From: Candidatus Poribacteria bacterium
Lineage (GTDB): Bacteria; Poribacteria; WGA-4E; WGA-3G
DNA length: 64,000 nucleotides
Assembly: GCA_012267415.1 (NCBI GenBank)
Contig: JAAXGN010000108.1
Location: 38,874 to 102,873, forward strand
Direction of reading: 5' to 3'
The number at the start of each line of letters is the position of its first letter. Positions within the stretch are counted from its first letter, which is position 1. This document shows, in pieces, positions 44,959-53,300 of the stretch. The position numbers and the translations under genes were made by a program. The notes under the pieces were generated by a model. That model was not told the origin of the DNA, did no database searches, and saw nothing but the letters and a program-made list of their open reading frames with translations.

Positions 44959-45028
44959 TTCTGTAGGAGGGAACTCCGATTCCCGACTGAACGGTTTGAT
45001 AGTCGGGAAGCGGAGTTCCCTCCTACAG
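44959..45028. repeat. long inverted repeat after the Fur gene
   Basis: Arms 44959-44987 (TCTGTAGGAGGGAACTCCGA..) and 45000-45028 pair over 29 bases with one mismatch and a 12-base loop. It shares GTAGGAG/ATTCCCGAC modules with 1138-1245 and 61996-62119. In RNA it would form a very stable hairpin. Confidence 0.8.
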
Positions 45029-45075
45029 AAGATGTGTAAACATATTTACATATTTCACCATAGCATATTTTTTTA

Positions 45076-45104
45076 TTGCAAAACATACGGTTTCTGTGTA
45101 TAAT
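45076..45104 (+). promoter_or_regulatory. sigma70-type promoter
   Basis: TTGCAA (45076-45081), 17 bases, perfect TATAAT (45099-45104). Drives the 27-aa frame and the sigma-region-4 gene. Confidence 0.65.
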
Positions 45105-45133
45105 TATTATGTTGAATATTTACCAATTAATTC

Positions 45134-45157
45134 GCTGATACCACCATGGTATCTAAG
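45134..45157 (+). promoter_or_regulatory. hairpin in the 5' leader
   Basis: GATACCA-CCA-TGGTATC with outer GCT/AGC, starting about 22 bases after the likely transcript start. It is a DNA dyad or RNA hairpin in the leader and could be an operator. Confidence 0.45.
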
Positions 45158-45199
45158 CAAAACTCCAACCTTAACTCATATATAAGGAGGTACCGACTA

Positions 45200-45283
45200 A
45201 TGTTATATTATGTTCACACCACACACAATTTGAACGTATTGCGTCCAAGGCGATGGTGCCTCTGTCCATTCTCAATACATTAA
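45200..45283 (+). CDS. 27-aa small frame with perfect ribosome site
   Basis: ATG 45200 follows a perfect AAGGAGG (45184-45190) by 9 bases. Product MLYYVHTTHNLNVLRPRRWC, then LCPFSIH. The sigma-region-4 gene starts 48 bases later. It may be a leader peptide that tunes translation of that gene or a real small protein; there is no family match I can recall. Confidence 0.45.
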   Translation: MLYYVHTTHNLNVLRPRRWCLCPFSIH

Positions 45284-45331
45284 GTTTGAATGGCATAGGT
45301 ACTCACGTCTCTCTTTGAGGAGTCGTTATCT

Positions 45332-45706
45332 ATGTCCAAGTTTAACCCGGACTTTTGGGAAATTCCGGTTTCACCAGAATATTTTGACCAACTGACTACT
45401 GAAGACCACCTCTGGTATGAACCCCCATCTAACGGATATACTGAGGCGCGCAGTGCAAAAAAGCAGCAAGTCTTAAAACAGATCCGTTTGATAATTGCCG
45501 AAGAACTCACTGACCGACAATACGATTGTGTTCAACTTTACTTCTATGAAGGCAAAACACAAGATGAGATAGGAGAAATCCTCGGCATTTCTCGCCGTGT
45601 TGTAAGTCAACACCTCTTTGGCGTTACACGGGATGGTAGGAAAGTCGGCGGGGCAATTAACAAAATCAGAAAATTGTGCCGAAAATTAGGCGTGCAGTTT
45701 CCGTAG
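45332..45706 (+). CDS. stand-alone sigma-70 region-4-like protein
   Basis: 124 aa. Residues about 55-115 are a sigma region-4 helix-turn-helix: ELTDRQYDCVQLYFYEGKTQ, DEIGEILGISRRVVSQHLFG. The N-terminal part is acidic and not sigma region 2. Such single-domain proteins may be small DNA-binding regulators or anti/co-sigma factors. TTGAGGAG lies before the ATG. Leader hairpin and promoter above suggest regulation at transcript level. Confidence 0.75.
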   Translation: MSKFNPDFWEIPVSPEYFDQLTTEDHLWYEPPSNGYTEARSAKKQQVLKQIRLIIAEELTDRQYDCVQLYFYEGKTQDEIGEILGISRRVVSQHLFGVTRDGRKVGGAINKIRKLCRKLGVQFP

Positions 45707-45766
45707 TCTTGAAAATTAACAAACATATCACTGTTTAGTATCATCAAATATGAGAGACAATCATCT

Positions 45767-45883
45767 TGAAGATTAAGTTATAAATTGGGTAATACGCGGG
45801 CGGGGGAAACCCCGCCCCTACGAAGCCTTACTCCTACGATGAGTCTTATTAGTAGAATTACCTGATTATTTATTTGATCTTCA
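45767..45883. mobile_element. MITE-like element, copy 4
   Basis: Left TGAAGATTAAGTTATAAATT..GGGTAAT, palindromic core with an extra G, right ATTACCTGATTATTTATTTG..ATCTTCA. The inverted repeat goes further out: GAGACAATCAT before the left end mirrors ATGATTGTCTCC after the right end. The following long frame could be read from ATG 45887 inside this outer arm, but the true start is later. Confidence 0.7.
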
Positions 45884-45984
45884 TCATGATTGTCTCCTTG
45901 TATTTACTCTTAATCTCCTTGACATCTAAGACAAAAATAGGTATCATTAAAGTTAAAAAGCATAGGCAAAAACAAAGGAACTCC

Positions 45985-48021
45985 ATGATAACAAGACCTC
46001 AAACAAAGTTCAGAAATCTTAATCTGACACTACCTGTTACTATCTTTACAATTCTACTCTGTCTTTTCAGTTACACTGCATCGGCAGTTGAATTCATCCA
46101 ATTAGAGCGAGAATTCTCTGGGAAAGGTTCAACTGAAGGTGCTTTTAGCAAAAATATTCATCTTGCATTTAAGACGAATATATATGTCAGTGATACTGAG
46201 AACAGACTTATCCAGAAACTATCTCCATCAGGAACATTTCTACTTCAAATTCCAACTAATCCAGAATCTCCTGATAATATCCTGCGAAAACCGGGGCACC
46301 TCACAGTTGATGATCTTGGGAATATCTATGTTGCAGATGTAACCGCGCATCACATGGCAGAAACTTCTGATCCGAGAATCTATGTTTTCGCACCATGTGT
46401 GCATAAACTAAGTCCAACAGGTGAACTCTTACACACATATTTTGTGGATCCTGTTGATGAACGTCCGGGTGTCGTATTACCTGCACAACTGATAATTGAT
46501 AAAAATGGCAAAACAGCATTCGCAATACAACCCACCGGACACGACCGTGCTTTACGGGTCGCTGTTAACGCAGAGAACCATCTCTATGTCTTAGATGCTA
46601 AACGGGGACGTATTCACAAATTCGACACAGACGGTAAAAAGACACTAACTTTTGGCAGATATGGTGCGGGTGATGGTGAATTTGATAAAGATGCATCCGA
46701 TATTGCTATTGATGCACGCGGTAATGTGTTTGTCGCAGATACAGGTAACCACCGTATTGTGAAGTTTAGTGGTGATGGCAAATTTGTGCTTAGTTTCGGT
46801 AAGAGAGGACGAAACAAGAGTGAATTTGTAAAACCGATGTCACTTGTCACGCTACCAACAGGGGAGATTTTAGTGAAGGATGCAAGCCGTTTCCGTAGAA
46901 AAATCGGTGGCTTACCGGAAGTCATCGCGCTTTCACCGACTTTGACACAACTGACCGAAAGCTCTCCTACGCAAGCGAACCTTGCTGATACTATCACAAA
47001 TGCAACACGACCCCAATATGGACCTTTTGCACAAAATCCTTTAGAAGCGGCTGACACTGTATCTCTTAATCGGCGTCTGCGTCTGCTTGAAGAAGCGGAA
47101 TATCGTAGATATTATGACTATGATGAAAAAACTGAAGAAGATGAAGAACTTGCCGAAGAACTTAAACGCGCTGATATACGTCTAACACTCTTCCACAACA
47201 TAATTTCACGCGTTCAGAAATTTGACAACAACGGTAATTATGTTGACAGGATCATCTACGAAACCGATCAGTTGAGTGAAGAGAAGCACGACTTGACGTT
47301 TCTTGATTTCGATTCATCAGGATTTCTTTATCTGAGAGATACAAGTGACTTCACCATTGCACAGTATTCTATAACTGGGTTTACAATAAAGCCTTCACAC
47401 ATGAACGGTTTTTATAGTGCACGTGTTGCGAATTTCTCAAATGACTATTTAGAGGACTATGAAGACATTGACTTCTCAACAGATGTGCAAGATGAACTCA
47501 ACCAATTAGAGCTGAAGAATCTTGTCGGATGGACTTATAGTCTCACTGAACGATGGCACTTTACATTTCTTGATGAATTAACCTACAGTGAACAGGATGA
47601 ACGTTATGTCACCCCGCCGAAATTGGAAGATAGTTTCAATTTTGACACACAAGCATTAGAAAATGCGTTCGTTGCCAATCTGAAGTTTATAACAGATCCG
47701 AATCCGTATCGGTATAAGGAGTTCAACATTTCAATTGGACGTATAGATGGTACTTCTGATCTGACACAGGATGCACTATTTCCTGAACAGAACAAACAAC
47801 GAAGGGTTGATACGGGGGATGCAGACGCTACGGTATTTGAGATTAATTGGGACTTGTGGGCACGCACCAATTTCTGGTTCCGTTATGCTGATCTTAATCC
47901 TGCTGAGACGAGTCGGAACTATGTCCGTAGGTTTTACGATGTCAGTGGGGATCTCTATGAAGTCTTTGGTAGTCGTAATCAAGCACGTCAGTTCCTTAGT
48001 GAGTTGACAATAAAGTTCTAA
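45985..48021 (+). CDS. exported NHL-repeat protein
   Basis: 678 aa. ATG 45985 with AAGGAA 5 bases ahead is preferred over 45874, which lies in the repeat. Signal peptide at about 12-36 (TIFTILLCLFSYTASA). NHL beta-propeller repeats follow: IYVSDTENRLIQKLSPSGTF, NIYVADVTAH, HLYVLDAKRGRIHKFDTDGK, NVFVADTGNHRIVKFSGDGK. The last 200 residues alternate hydrophobic and polar positions with aromatic ends (ERWHFTFLDELTY, NFWFRYADL) and finish in Phe, as in outer-membrane beta-barrels, though this is tentative. A cell-surface or periplasmic interaction protein; ligand unknown. Confidence 0.75.
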   Translation: MITRPQTKFRNLNLTLPVTIFTILLCLFSYTASAVEFIQLEREFSGKGSTEGAFSKNIHLAFKTNIYVSDTENRLIQKLSPSGTFLLQIPTNPESPDNILRKPGHLTVDDLGNIYVADVTAHHMAETSDPRIYVFAPCVHKLSPTGELLHTYFVDPVDERPGVVLPAQLIIDKNGKTAFAIQPTGHDRALRVAVNAENHLYVLDAKRGRIHKFDTDGKKTLTFGRYGAGDGEFDKDASDIAIDARGNVFVADTGNHRIVKFSGDGKFVLSFGKRGRNKSEFVKPMSLVTLPTGEILVKDASRFRRKIGGLPEVIALSPTLTQLTESSPTQANLADTITNATRPQYGPFAQNPLEAADTVSLNRRLRLLEEAEYRRYYDYDEKTEEDEELAEELKRADIRLTLFHNIISRVQKFDNNGNYVDRIIYETDQLSEEKHDLTFLDFDSSGFLYLRDTSDFTIAQYSITGFTIKPSHMNGFYSARVANFSNDYLEDYEDIDFSTDVQDELNQLELKNLVGWTYSLTERWHFTFLDELTYSEQDERYVTPPKLEDSFNFDTQALENAFVANLKFITDPNPYRYKEFNISIGRIDGTSDLTQDALFPEQNKQRRVDTGDADATVFEINWDLWARTNFWFRYADLNPAETSRNYVRRFYDVSGDLYEVFGSRNQARQFLSELTIKF

Positions 48022-48036
48022 TGGTACAGTTTAGAT

Positions 48037-49014
48037 ATGGAATTTCGCTCACTTGCTCCTGAAGAATTTGATGCATGGCTTGATCATGTAGCACACGTCT
48101 TTTCGGGAAGTCGTCAATACTTCTCAAACCATTGGTATAAAGATCCGTGGAAGGATTTTGAGGGAATTCGCGTTGCAGTTGATGCTGGAAAGATCGTTAG
48201 CACCGTACGAGTCTTTATCAGAAAGATGTATTTGCACGGTCAACCCGTTTCTGTCGGAGGTATTGGAGAAGTTAGCACACGTCACGAATACAGGAAACGT
48301 GGACTCGCCACACAACTCCTCAAAGATTCAATCCAATTTATGGAAGATCGGAACATTGCCATCTCCATGCTACACGGAAACCAACGTATCTACTCAAGTG
48401 AAGGATGGGAAAGTGTTCCACGATACTATGCCAAGAAGACTCTCTTTGCTGCAAAGCAGCAGGTTTGGAAAGTCCGTCCTGTCAATTTTAAAGATGCGGA
48501 CGAAGTCAGTCAACTCGCTGCACTCTACCACACTTATTCTCAGAAATTCAACGGCACATTTGTCAGAGATGATATGAAATATTGGACTGACTGGGTTCAA
48601 ACAGAATCACCGAGCTTATGGGTTGCTCAACGACACAATCGAATTGATGGATATGTTTCTATCAGAAAGCGGAATGGAGCATTAGGCGTCAAAGAATTTG
48701 CCGTATCAGAGGATTTATTTACAGAGAACGGTGCAACAGATTTTTTTGAGGTCATGTTGTCTGATGTAATTGCACAGATGGGTGAGGAAAAACTTGAAGT
48801 AGCGTATCCCGCGCCGATTGCTGATGGTTTCAATGCTCCGAAGGTTGAGGCTTACGGAAGCACAATGTATCGTGTTATTCAACCCGAAGCGTTTCCACAA
48901 GCAATGAGACAAGAACTTTCAGATACGCTTCCGGACCTTCTCCATAGTCAATCGGAAGCTTTAAGACAAGACATAAGTTCGCATCATGTCTTTTGGCAGA
49001 CTGATGGGTTTTAA
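48037..49014 (+). CDS. GNAT-family N-acetyltransferase
   Basis: 325 aa. Acetyl-CoA loop in TRHEYRKRGLATQLLKDSI (R-x-x-G-x-A) with preceding VGGIGEVS, then GNQRIYSSEGWE. The second half repeats a GNAT-like shape, as in Eis-type enzymes, and ends without the SCP domain of Eis. Acetylates an unknown amine. The last 54 bases overlap the opposite-strand DUF433 gene. Confidence 0.85.
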   Translation: MEFRSLAPEEFDAWLDHVAHVFSGSRQYFSNHWYKDPWKDFEGIRVAVDAGKIVSTVRVFIRKMYLHGQPVSVGGIGEVSTRHEYRKRGLATQLLKDSIQFMEDRNIAISMLHGNQRIYSSEGWESVPRYYAKKTLFAAKQQVWKVRPVNFKDADEVSQLAALYHTYSQKFNGTFVRDDMKYWTDWVQTESPSLWVAQRHNRIDGYVSIRKRNGALGVKEFAVSEDLFTENGATDFFEVMLSDVIAQMGEEKLEVAYPAPIADGFNAPKVEAYGSTMYRVIQPEAFPQAMRQELSDTLPDLLHSQSEALRQDISSHHVFWQTDGF

Positions 49015-49200
49015 TGCGCGTGCTGCGTAACCAAGTACAGCCCGAATACTTTCTTCAGTTAGTATTGGATAGTCAGCAATAATCTCTTCGTTTGTCATTC
49101 CGTTTGCCAATAGTCCCAACACATGTTCAACGCTTATGCGTGTGCCTTCAATTACAGGTTTTCCGCCAAGGATTCCCGGATTAGCGATAATTCTAACCAT
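48961..49200 (-). CDS. DUF433 protein
   Basis: 79 aa. The typical DUF433 run is IIANPGILGGKPVIEGTRIS, VEHVLGLLANGMTNEEIIAD, YPILTEESIRAVLGYAARAL. Many DUF433 proteins are antitoxins encoded next to a PIN-like DUF5615 toxin; none is adjacent here, so it is an orphan in this window. GGAGAG precedes the ATG. Its 3' end runs 54 bases into the end of the convergent GNAT gene, a large tail-to-tail overlap. Confidence 0.85.
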   Translation of the reverse strand: MVRIIANPGILGGKPVIEGTRISVEHVLGLLANGMTNEEIIADYPILTEESIRAVLGYAARALKPISLPKDMMRTYVLS

Positions 49201-49353
49201 AATTATTTCTCTCCATTATGAGGTTTTTTAACCAATAGATATTTTACCAAAGTCTTGGGATTATATCAAATCGTTTGTTTCCATGGGGTGTGTAAATATT
49301 TTGTCACCGTAATTGTCAATTTAAGAAGATAAATCCAATCTATTAGTGTCCTC

Positions 49354-49563
49354 AGTCCCGTAGGGACGATATGTTTATAGTTCATGGTTGAACACCCGTT
49401 CTTTAGTCCCGTAGGGACGATATGTGCAAAAATAAGGCAATAACATAAACATATCGTCCCTACCAAATCAACGCCAAATGCGCGTTTGGCATTTGGCGGG
49501 ACTGGCGGGACTAAAGAGGGTTAACAGCACGTTTTTCTATAAACATATCGTCCCTACGGGACT
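49354..49563. repeat. AGTCCCGTAGGGACGATATG repeats, two direct and two inverted
   Basis: Direct copies 49354-49374 and 49405-49425; inverted copies 49449-49463 (broken) and 49543-49563. The third copy is cut after TCGTCCCTAC, with about 30 bases carrying another palindrome (GCCAAATGCGCGTTTGGC) before GGGACTAAAG resumes, so one repeat seems to have inserted into another. Confidence 0.75.
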
Positions 49564-49678
49564 AAAGACATACTCATAATAGATTAATTCCTATAATTGA
49601 CACATAAGGTTACATAATCTTTACGTGCCAGAGATCATCCAGTGACACAAACTTTACGCACCCGTTTCCACAAAAAAC

Positions 49679-49707
49679 TTGACATCTAATTCGCTGCAGC
49701 ATACAAT
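49679..49707 (+). promoter_or_regulatory. sigma70-type promoter
   Basis: Perfect TTGACA (49679-49684), 17-base spacer, TACAAT (49702-49707). 60 bases before the Gfo/Idh/MocA gene. Confidence 0.65.
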
Positions 49708-49767
49708 CTCTTAAAGGCAAACGCTATATTTTCACTGGTATGAGATTTTAAGATGGAGGACAAAAAC

Positions 49768-50751
49768 ATGGCAAATCTACGCGTAGGCGTTATAGGATGT
49801 AGTGGCATCGGGACAATCCACGCATCCGGGTTAGTCGGATTGCCGAACGTTGAATTAGCTGCCGGATGTGATTTTGTGCAAAGTACATTGGATGCATTCA
49901 AGACCAAATACATGGATAATTGGGATAACATTTCTCTATATACGAATCACCAGGAGATGCTTGCAGCGGAGGATTTGGATATCATTACAGTTGCGACTTC
50001 TGACCATCGGCATGCGGACCTTGTTGTGGACGCAGCAAACGCGGGTGTCAAGGGGATTTTCTGTGAAAAACCGATGGCTACAAGCCTTGAAGACGCTGAC
50101 AGGATGCTGGAAGCAACAGAGAAAAACAACACTATCCTCTCCATTGACCACACCCGTCGGTGGCAACCTTTGTGGAGACATACCAAAGATGAAATCGTAG
50201 GCGGAGGACACATCGGAGATGTGAAATATGTTATCGGTACACTGAGCGGTGGACGCGCGATGCTATTCCGTAACGGAACACATTGCGTTGATGCAATCTG
50301 CTATTACGCTGACTCGGAGCCTGTCTGGGTATCTGCTGAATTAGAAGAAGGATACGAAGATTATGATGAATATAAAGGTGATGGTGGACACAACCCGTCA
50401 ACTGAACCCTCAGCACACGGATATATTCACTTTGCTAATGGCGTCCGAGGTTATTATGCAGGGGGGCCAAAGACAACACAATCCGGATTCCGTGCAGAGA
50501 TAGTCGGCACAGATGGATATGTGCTTATTAACGATAGAGGTGCGACCATTCATCAGGGAGATTCAGTGGAGTCTGTTGAAGCACCTACATGGGATGTTGT
50601 CGGTATACCTGCAGGCGTTCAAGAGTTGGTACGGCTTGTTGCTGAAGGTGGAGAACCCGTATCCCCTGGCACTGAAGGATATAAGGTTGTTCAGATAATC
50701 ATGGGTTTCTTGAAATCGCAACAGGAAGACAATGGGAAAGTGATGCTGTAG
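49768..50751 (+). CDS. Gfo/Idh/MocA-family oxidoreductase
   Basis: 327 aa from ATG 49768 (GGAGG 8 bases before). Rossmann motif RVGVIGCSGIGTIHASGL, then TVATSDHRHADLVVDAANAG, GIFCEKPMATSLEDADR with the EKP motif, SIDHTRRWQP, and the C-terminal HCVDAICYY. It oxidises or reduces a sugar or inositol-like substrate with NAD(P), substrate unknown. It has its own promoter. Confidence 0.9.
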   Translation: MANLRVGVIGCSGIGTIHASGLVGLPNVELAAGCDFVQSTLDAFKTKYMDNWDNISLYTNHQEMLAAEDLDIITVATSDHRHADLVVDAANAGVKGIFCEKPMATSLEDADRMLEATEKNNTILSIDHTRRWQPLWRHTKDEIVGGGHIGDVKYVIGTLSGGRAMLFRNGTHCVDAICYYADSEPVWVSAELEEGYEDYDEYKGDGGHNPSTEPSAHGYIHFANGVRGYYAGGPKTTQSGFRAEIVGTDGYVLINDRGATIHQGDSVESVEAPTWDVVGIPAGVQELVRLVAEGGEPVSPGTEGYKVVQIIMGFLKSQQEDNGKVML

Positions 50752-50811
50752 TTTTGGTGACACCTAAAAATATCATTACACTTCTTAGCAAGACGGGCAA
50801 TGAATTGCTGC

Positions 50812-50830
50812 GGGCTGGGCAACCCAGCCC
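50812..50830. repeat. palindromic hairpin GGGCTGGGCAACCCAGCCC
   Basis: 8-bp stem with loop CAA, followed by CCTACTACAAAC. Preceded by CGGGCAATGAATTGC, the same neighbour as at 56360 and 58850. Confidence 0.7.
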
Positions 50831-50898
50831 CTACTACAAACGGGTGTCTGATGAGTAAGTGTATGTTTAATTCTAAGTTTACTATAGTTTGCATGCAG

Positions 50899-52044
50899 TC
50901 AAGTGCGATCATTTCTCAAGACAATTGTATTCTCAGCTGCCCATTGAACATAGACTGTATCACCGCGTGTGAAATTAGACGAATCTTTTCCTTGCATTCC
51001 GCCATTTTCATCATTTATCGGTATATCTTCTTTTATTCGCCATTGCTGATTTACGATAATAGGTGTAGGATAATCGGTTTGTACGGTGTATTGCACATTC
51101 ATTCCAAGATAACTTTCGTCCTGAATCACACCACGGAGAGTGTTGGATAAATTGACATTCTGTTCTGTTGCTATATCAATTCTCTCAGGTCGGACAGCTA
51201 ATGTAACGGGTGTATCTATTGAAATGTCTTCATCACATAAACATACAAACGTAAAGGATGGTTCAGAATCTGTAACAACTGCTGCCGTGCCATTACCAAG
51301 TCTTGCGATTGTACCTTCAATGAAGTTTGATGTCCCTATGAAATCAGCGACAAAACTGTTCTGTGGTGCATCGTATATTTCGGATGGCGATCCGACCTGC
51401 AGAATCTTACCTTCATTCATCACAGCGATCCTATCAGACAGTGCCAATGCCTCACCCTGATCATGAGTAACATAAACAAACGTTATGCCGACCTGTCGCT
51501 GTAATGCCTTCAGTTCCACTTGCATCTGTTTTCTGAGTTTTTGATCAAGTGCAGAGAGCGGTTCATCTAAAAGTAGGATAGAGGGTTCATTAACCAGTGC
51601 GCGTGCCAGTGCGACTCGCTGTCGTTCACCCCCTGAGAGTTCGTTAGGTTTGCGTTTACCGTAATTGGGTAACTGAATTAGAGCAAGGGAACGATCTATG
51701 GCATCCGCGATTACAGATTTTGAATGCTTCTTCATCTGGAGTCCAAATGCGATGTTCTGTGCGACAGTCTTGTGGGGAAAGAGTGCGTAGTTTTGAAAAA
51801 CGGTGTTGACAGGACGTCGATATGGAGGTGTTTCACCCATCAGTTCATCGTTGATATAGACAGCACCAGTAGTTGGGTAATCAAAACCTCCGATAATACG
51901 AAGCGTTGTTGTTTTGCCGCATCCACTCGGTCCGAGTAAAGAGAAGAACTCACCGTCCTCTATCTGCAATGAGATGTCGTCAACGGCGACTGTATCTCCA
52001 AACTTCTTTGTAACAGATGATAGTATAATCTGACCTACGGACAT
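50899..52044 (-). CDS. PotA-type ABC transporter ATP-binding protein (orphan)
   Basis: 381 aa from ATG 52044 (TTG 52065 possible). Walker A GPSGCGKTTTL, Q-loop TVFQNYALFPHKT, signature LSGGERQRVALA, Walker B ILLLDEPLSALD, H-loop YVTHDQGEA, then a TOBE domain. Closest to spermidine/putrescine ATPases. No permease or binding-protein gene is next to it, so its partner must lie elsewhere. The start overlaps the upstream methyltransferase stop (ATGTCCGTAG), so it is likely translated with it. Confidence 0.88.
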   Translation of the reverse strand: MSVGQIILSSVTKKFGDTVAVDDISLQIEDGEFFSLLGPSGCGKTTTLRIIGGFDYPTTGAVYINDELMGETPPYRRPVNTVFQNYALFPHKTVAQNIAFGLQMKKHSKSVIADAIDRSLALIQLPNYGKRKPNELSGGERQRVALARALVNEPSILLLDEPLSALDQKLRKQMQVELKALQRQVGITFVYVTHDQGEALALSDRIAVMNEGKILQVGSPSEIYDAPQNSFVADFIGTSNFIEGTIARLGNGTAAVVTDSEPSFTFVCLCDEDISIDTPVTLAVRPERIDIATEQNVNLSNTLRGVIQDESYLGMNVQYTVQTDYPTPIIVNQQWRIKEDIPINDENGGMQGKDSSNFTRGDTVYVQWAAENTIVLRNDRT

Positions 52045-53300
52045 GTCTGTGTTGTTCTCTGACAAATAACTATGTTTTCTTCATTCATAGTCGTCGATGT
52101 TTGCCCTGCAATGTTGGTCGGACTGTTCTTTTTAGGCATGCGTTTATTAGGTATGTTTCTGACGATAGTTTCCTTATGCGAAAATCCATGTTTACCAAAG
52201 GCATGGACAACAAATTCATCTGTCGGTAGTGTTACATCTTTAACCCGACGGTTCCCAACGACATAACATACAGTAGAATACTGTGAAAGCATCTTTGCAA
52301 CTGCATCTATACTGTTTTTCAGATCAATGTAAAATGCGTTAACCTCTTGTGCACGTTTAGTGTCAATTGAACTAATTTTATTGATTGCGTTTGAAATTGG
52401 TGAATTCTGTAATGTTTGGCTTGTACGTTGTCCACCCATAGCAATTTTATCAATTTTTCGTGCATCTGGCAATCCGATCCACTCCGCTGATAGTCGCGAA
52501 AACTGTCCATACGCAACAGTGGTTTGTGAATCACCATAGGGAGGAGAAGTAATCACCACACGGTAGCCACCGATCGGACGTGGCATCGGTAGGTCTCCAT
52601 TCGCAGTATTGGTATCGCAAATTGATGTTTCCACATCTTCGCGTTTCTCAAGATATGCAATTATACCTTGTCTATTTCTGTGGAGCTTTTTCCGAAAAAC
52701 ACCGAAAACATCAGGGTTGAAATTCTTAAGTTTCTCTGCAGACATACGGTGCAGTTTAAATGCACTGGTGCGAGTATAGGATACTTCGCGAACTGTTTCA
52801 GAAAATGCAACCAATATGAAATTCTTTACTTCTTGATTCTCTATTTTACTGATACAATTCAGTAGGTAATTTAGGTGTTTGATCACTTCTTCAGAGAACC
52901 AATACTCCAGATTAGGTATTTCAGGGGTTGATAGGTCAGGTATCTTATCTACTCGGAATTCAACTTTAAAGAGAGCATCGTTTAGTTTATTCAGTTCACT
53001 GTCAAGGATTTTCAAATCAATTGGTGTCAATTTGGACTTTGCAATCAAGCGTACGAGCGGATTAATGTCGCATCCAACACTGTGCATGCCGAACAGTGAT
53101 GCCTCAACAAGAGAAGTGCCGGTGCCACAATACGGATCAAGAAGCCATTCACCTTCTACACCATACTGGTTAAGGAGTTTTCTTGCGATTTGCGGAATCA
53201 TCATTGCGGGATAGGTATGAAAACAGTGTGTATATTCTTTAGTATCTGCTGTTCTGAAGTCCCAGGATTCATCTTTGTATTTCACATTGTCCGAATTCAT
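52035..53300 (-). CDS. DNA methyltransferase (SPPY type, probably m4C) of a type II R-M system
   Basis: 421 aa. SAM-binding motif LLDPYCGTGTSLVEASLFGM and catalytic VVITSPPYGDSQTTVAYGQF. The order (motif I before IV) is not that of the other methyltransferase here. TSPPY suits N4-cytosine methylation, as in M.MvaI. It overlaps the REase gene by ATGA and forms a complete type II unit. It protects the host's own sites from the nuclease. Confidence 0.85.
   Translation of the reverse strand: MNSDNVKYKDESWDFRTADTKEYTHCFHTYPAMMIPQIARKLLNQYGVEGEWLLDPYCGTGTSLVEASLFGMHSVGCDINPLVRLIAKSKLTPIDLKILDSELNKLNDALFKVEFRVDKIPDLSTPEIPNLEYWFSEEVIKHLNYLLNCISKIENQEVKNFILVAFSETVREVSYTRTSAFKLHRMSAEKLKNFNPDVFGVFRKKLHRNRQGIIAYLEKREDVETSICDTNTANGDLPMPRPIGGYRVVITSPPYGDSQTTVAYGQFSRLSAEWIGLPDARKIDKIAMGGQRTSQTLQNSPISNAINKISSIDTKRAQEVNAFYIDLKNSIDAVAKMLSQYSTVCYVVGNRRVKDVTLPTDEFVVHAFGKHGFSHKETIVRNIPNKRMPKKNSPTNIAGQTSTTMNEENIVICQRTTQTCP

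Larger units (their letters stand above)
44894..45199. other. intergenic region before the sigma-like gene
   Basis: 306 bases with a perfect-arm inverted repeat, a sigma70 promoter and a hairpin, described separately. Nothing else is evident. Confidence 0.7.
49201..49767. other. intergenic repeat zone
   Basis: 567 bases with four copies of an AGTCCCGTAGGGACGATATG repeat and a promoter at 49679. No gene is supported. Confidence 0.7.

Noticed and set aside
45874..45984. N-terminal extension of the NHL-repeat protein
   Set aside because: The extension lies in the MITE-like outer arm; AAGGAA and a signal peptide support ATG 45985.
49354..49563. CRISPR array
   Set aside because: Repeats are in both orientations, spacing is uneven, and no cas gene is near.
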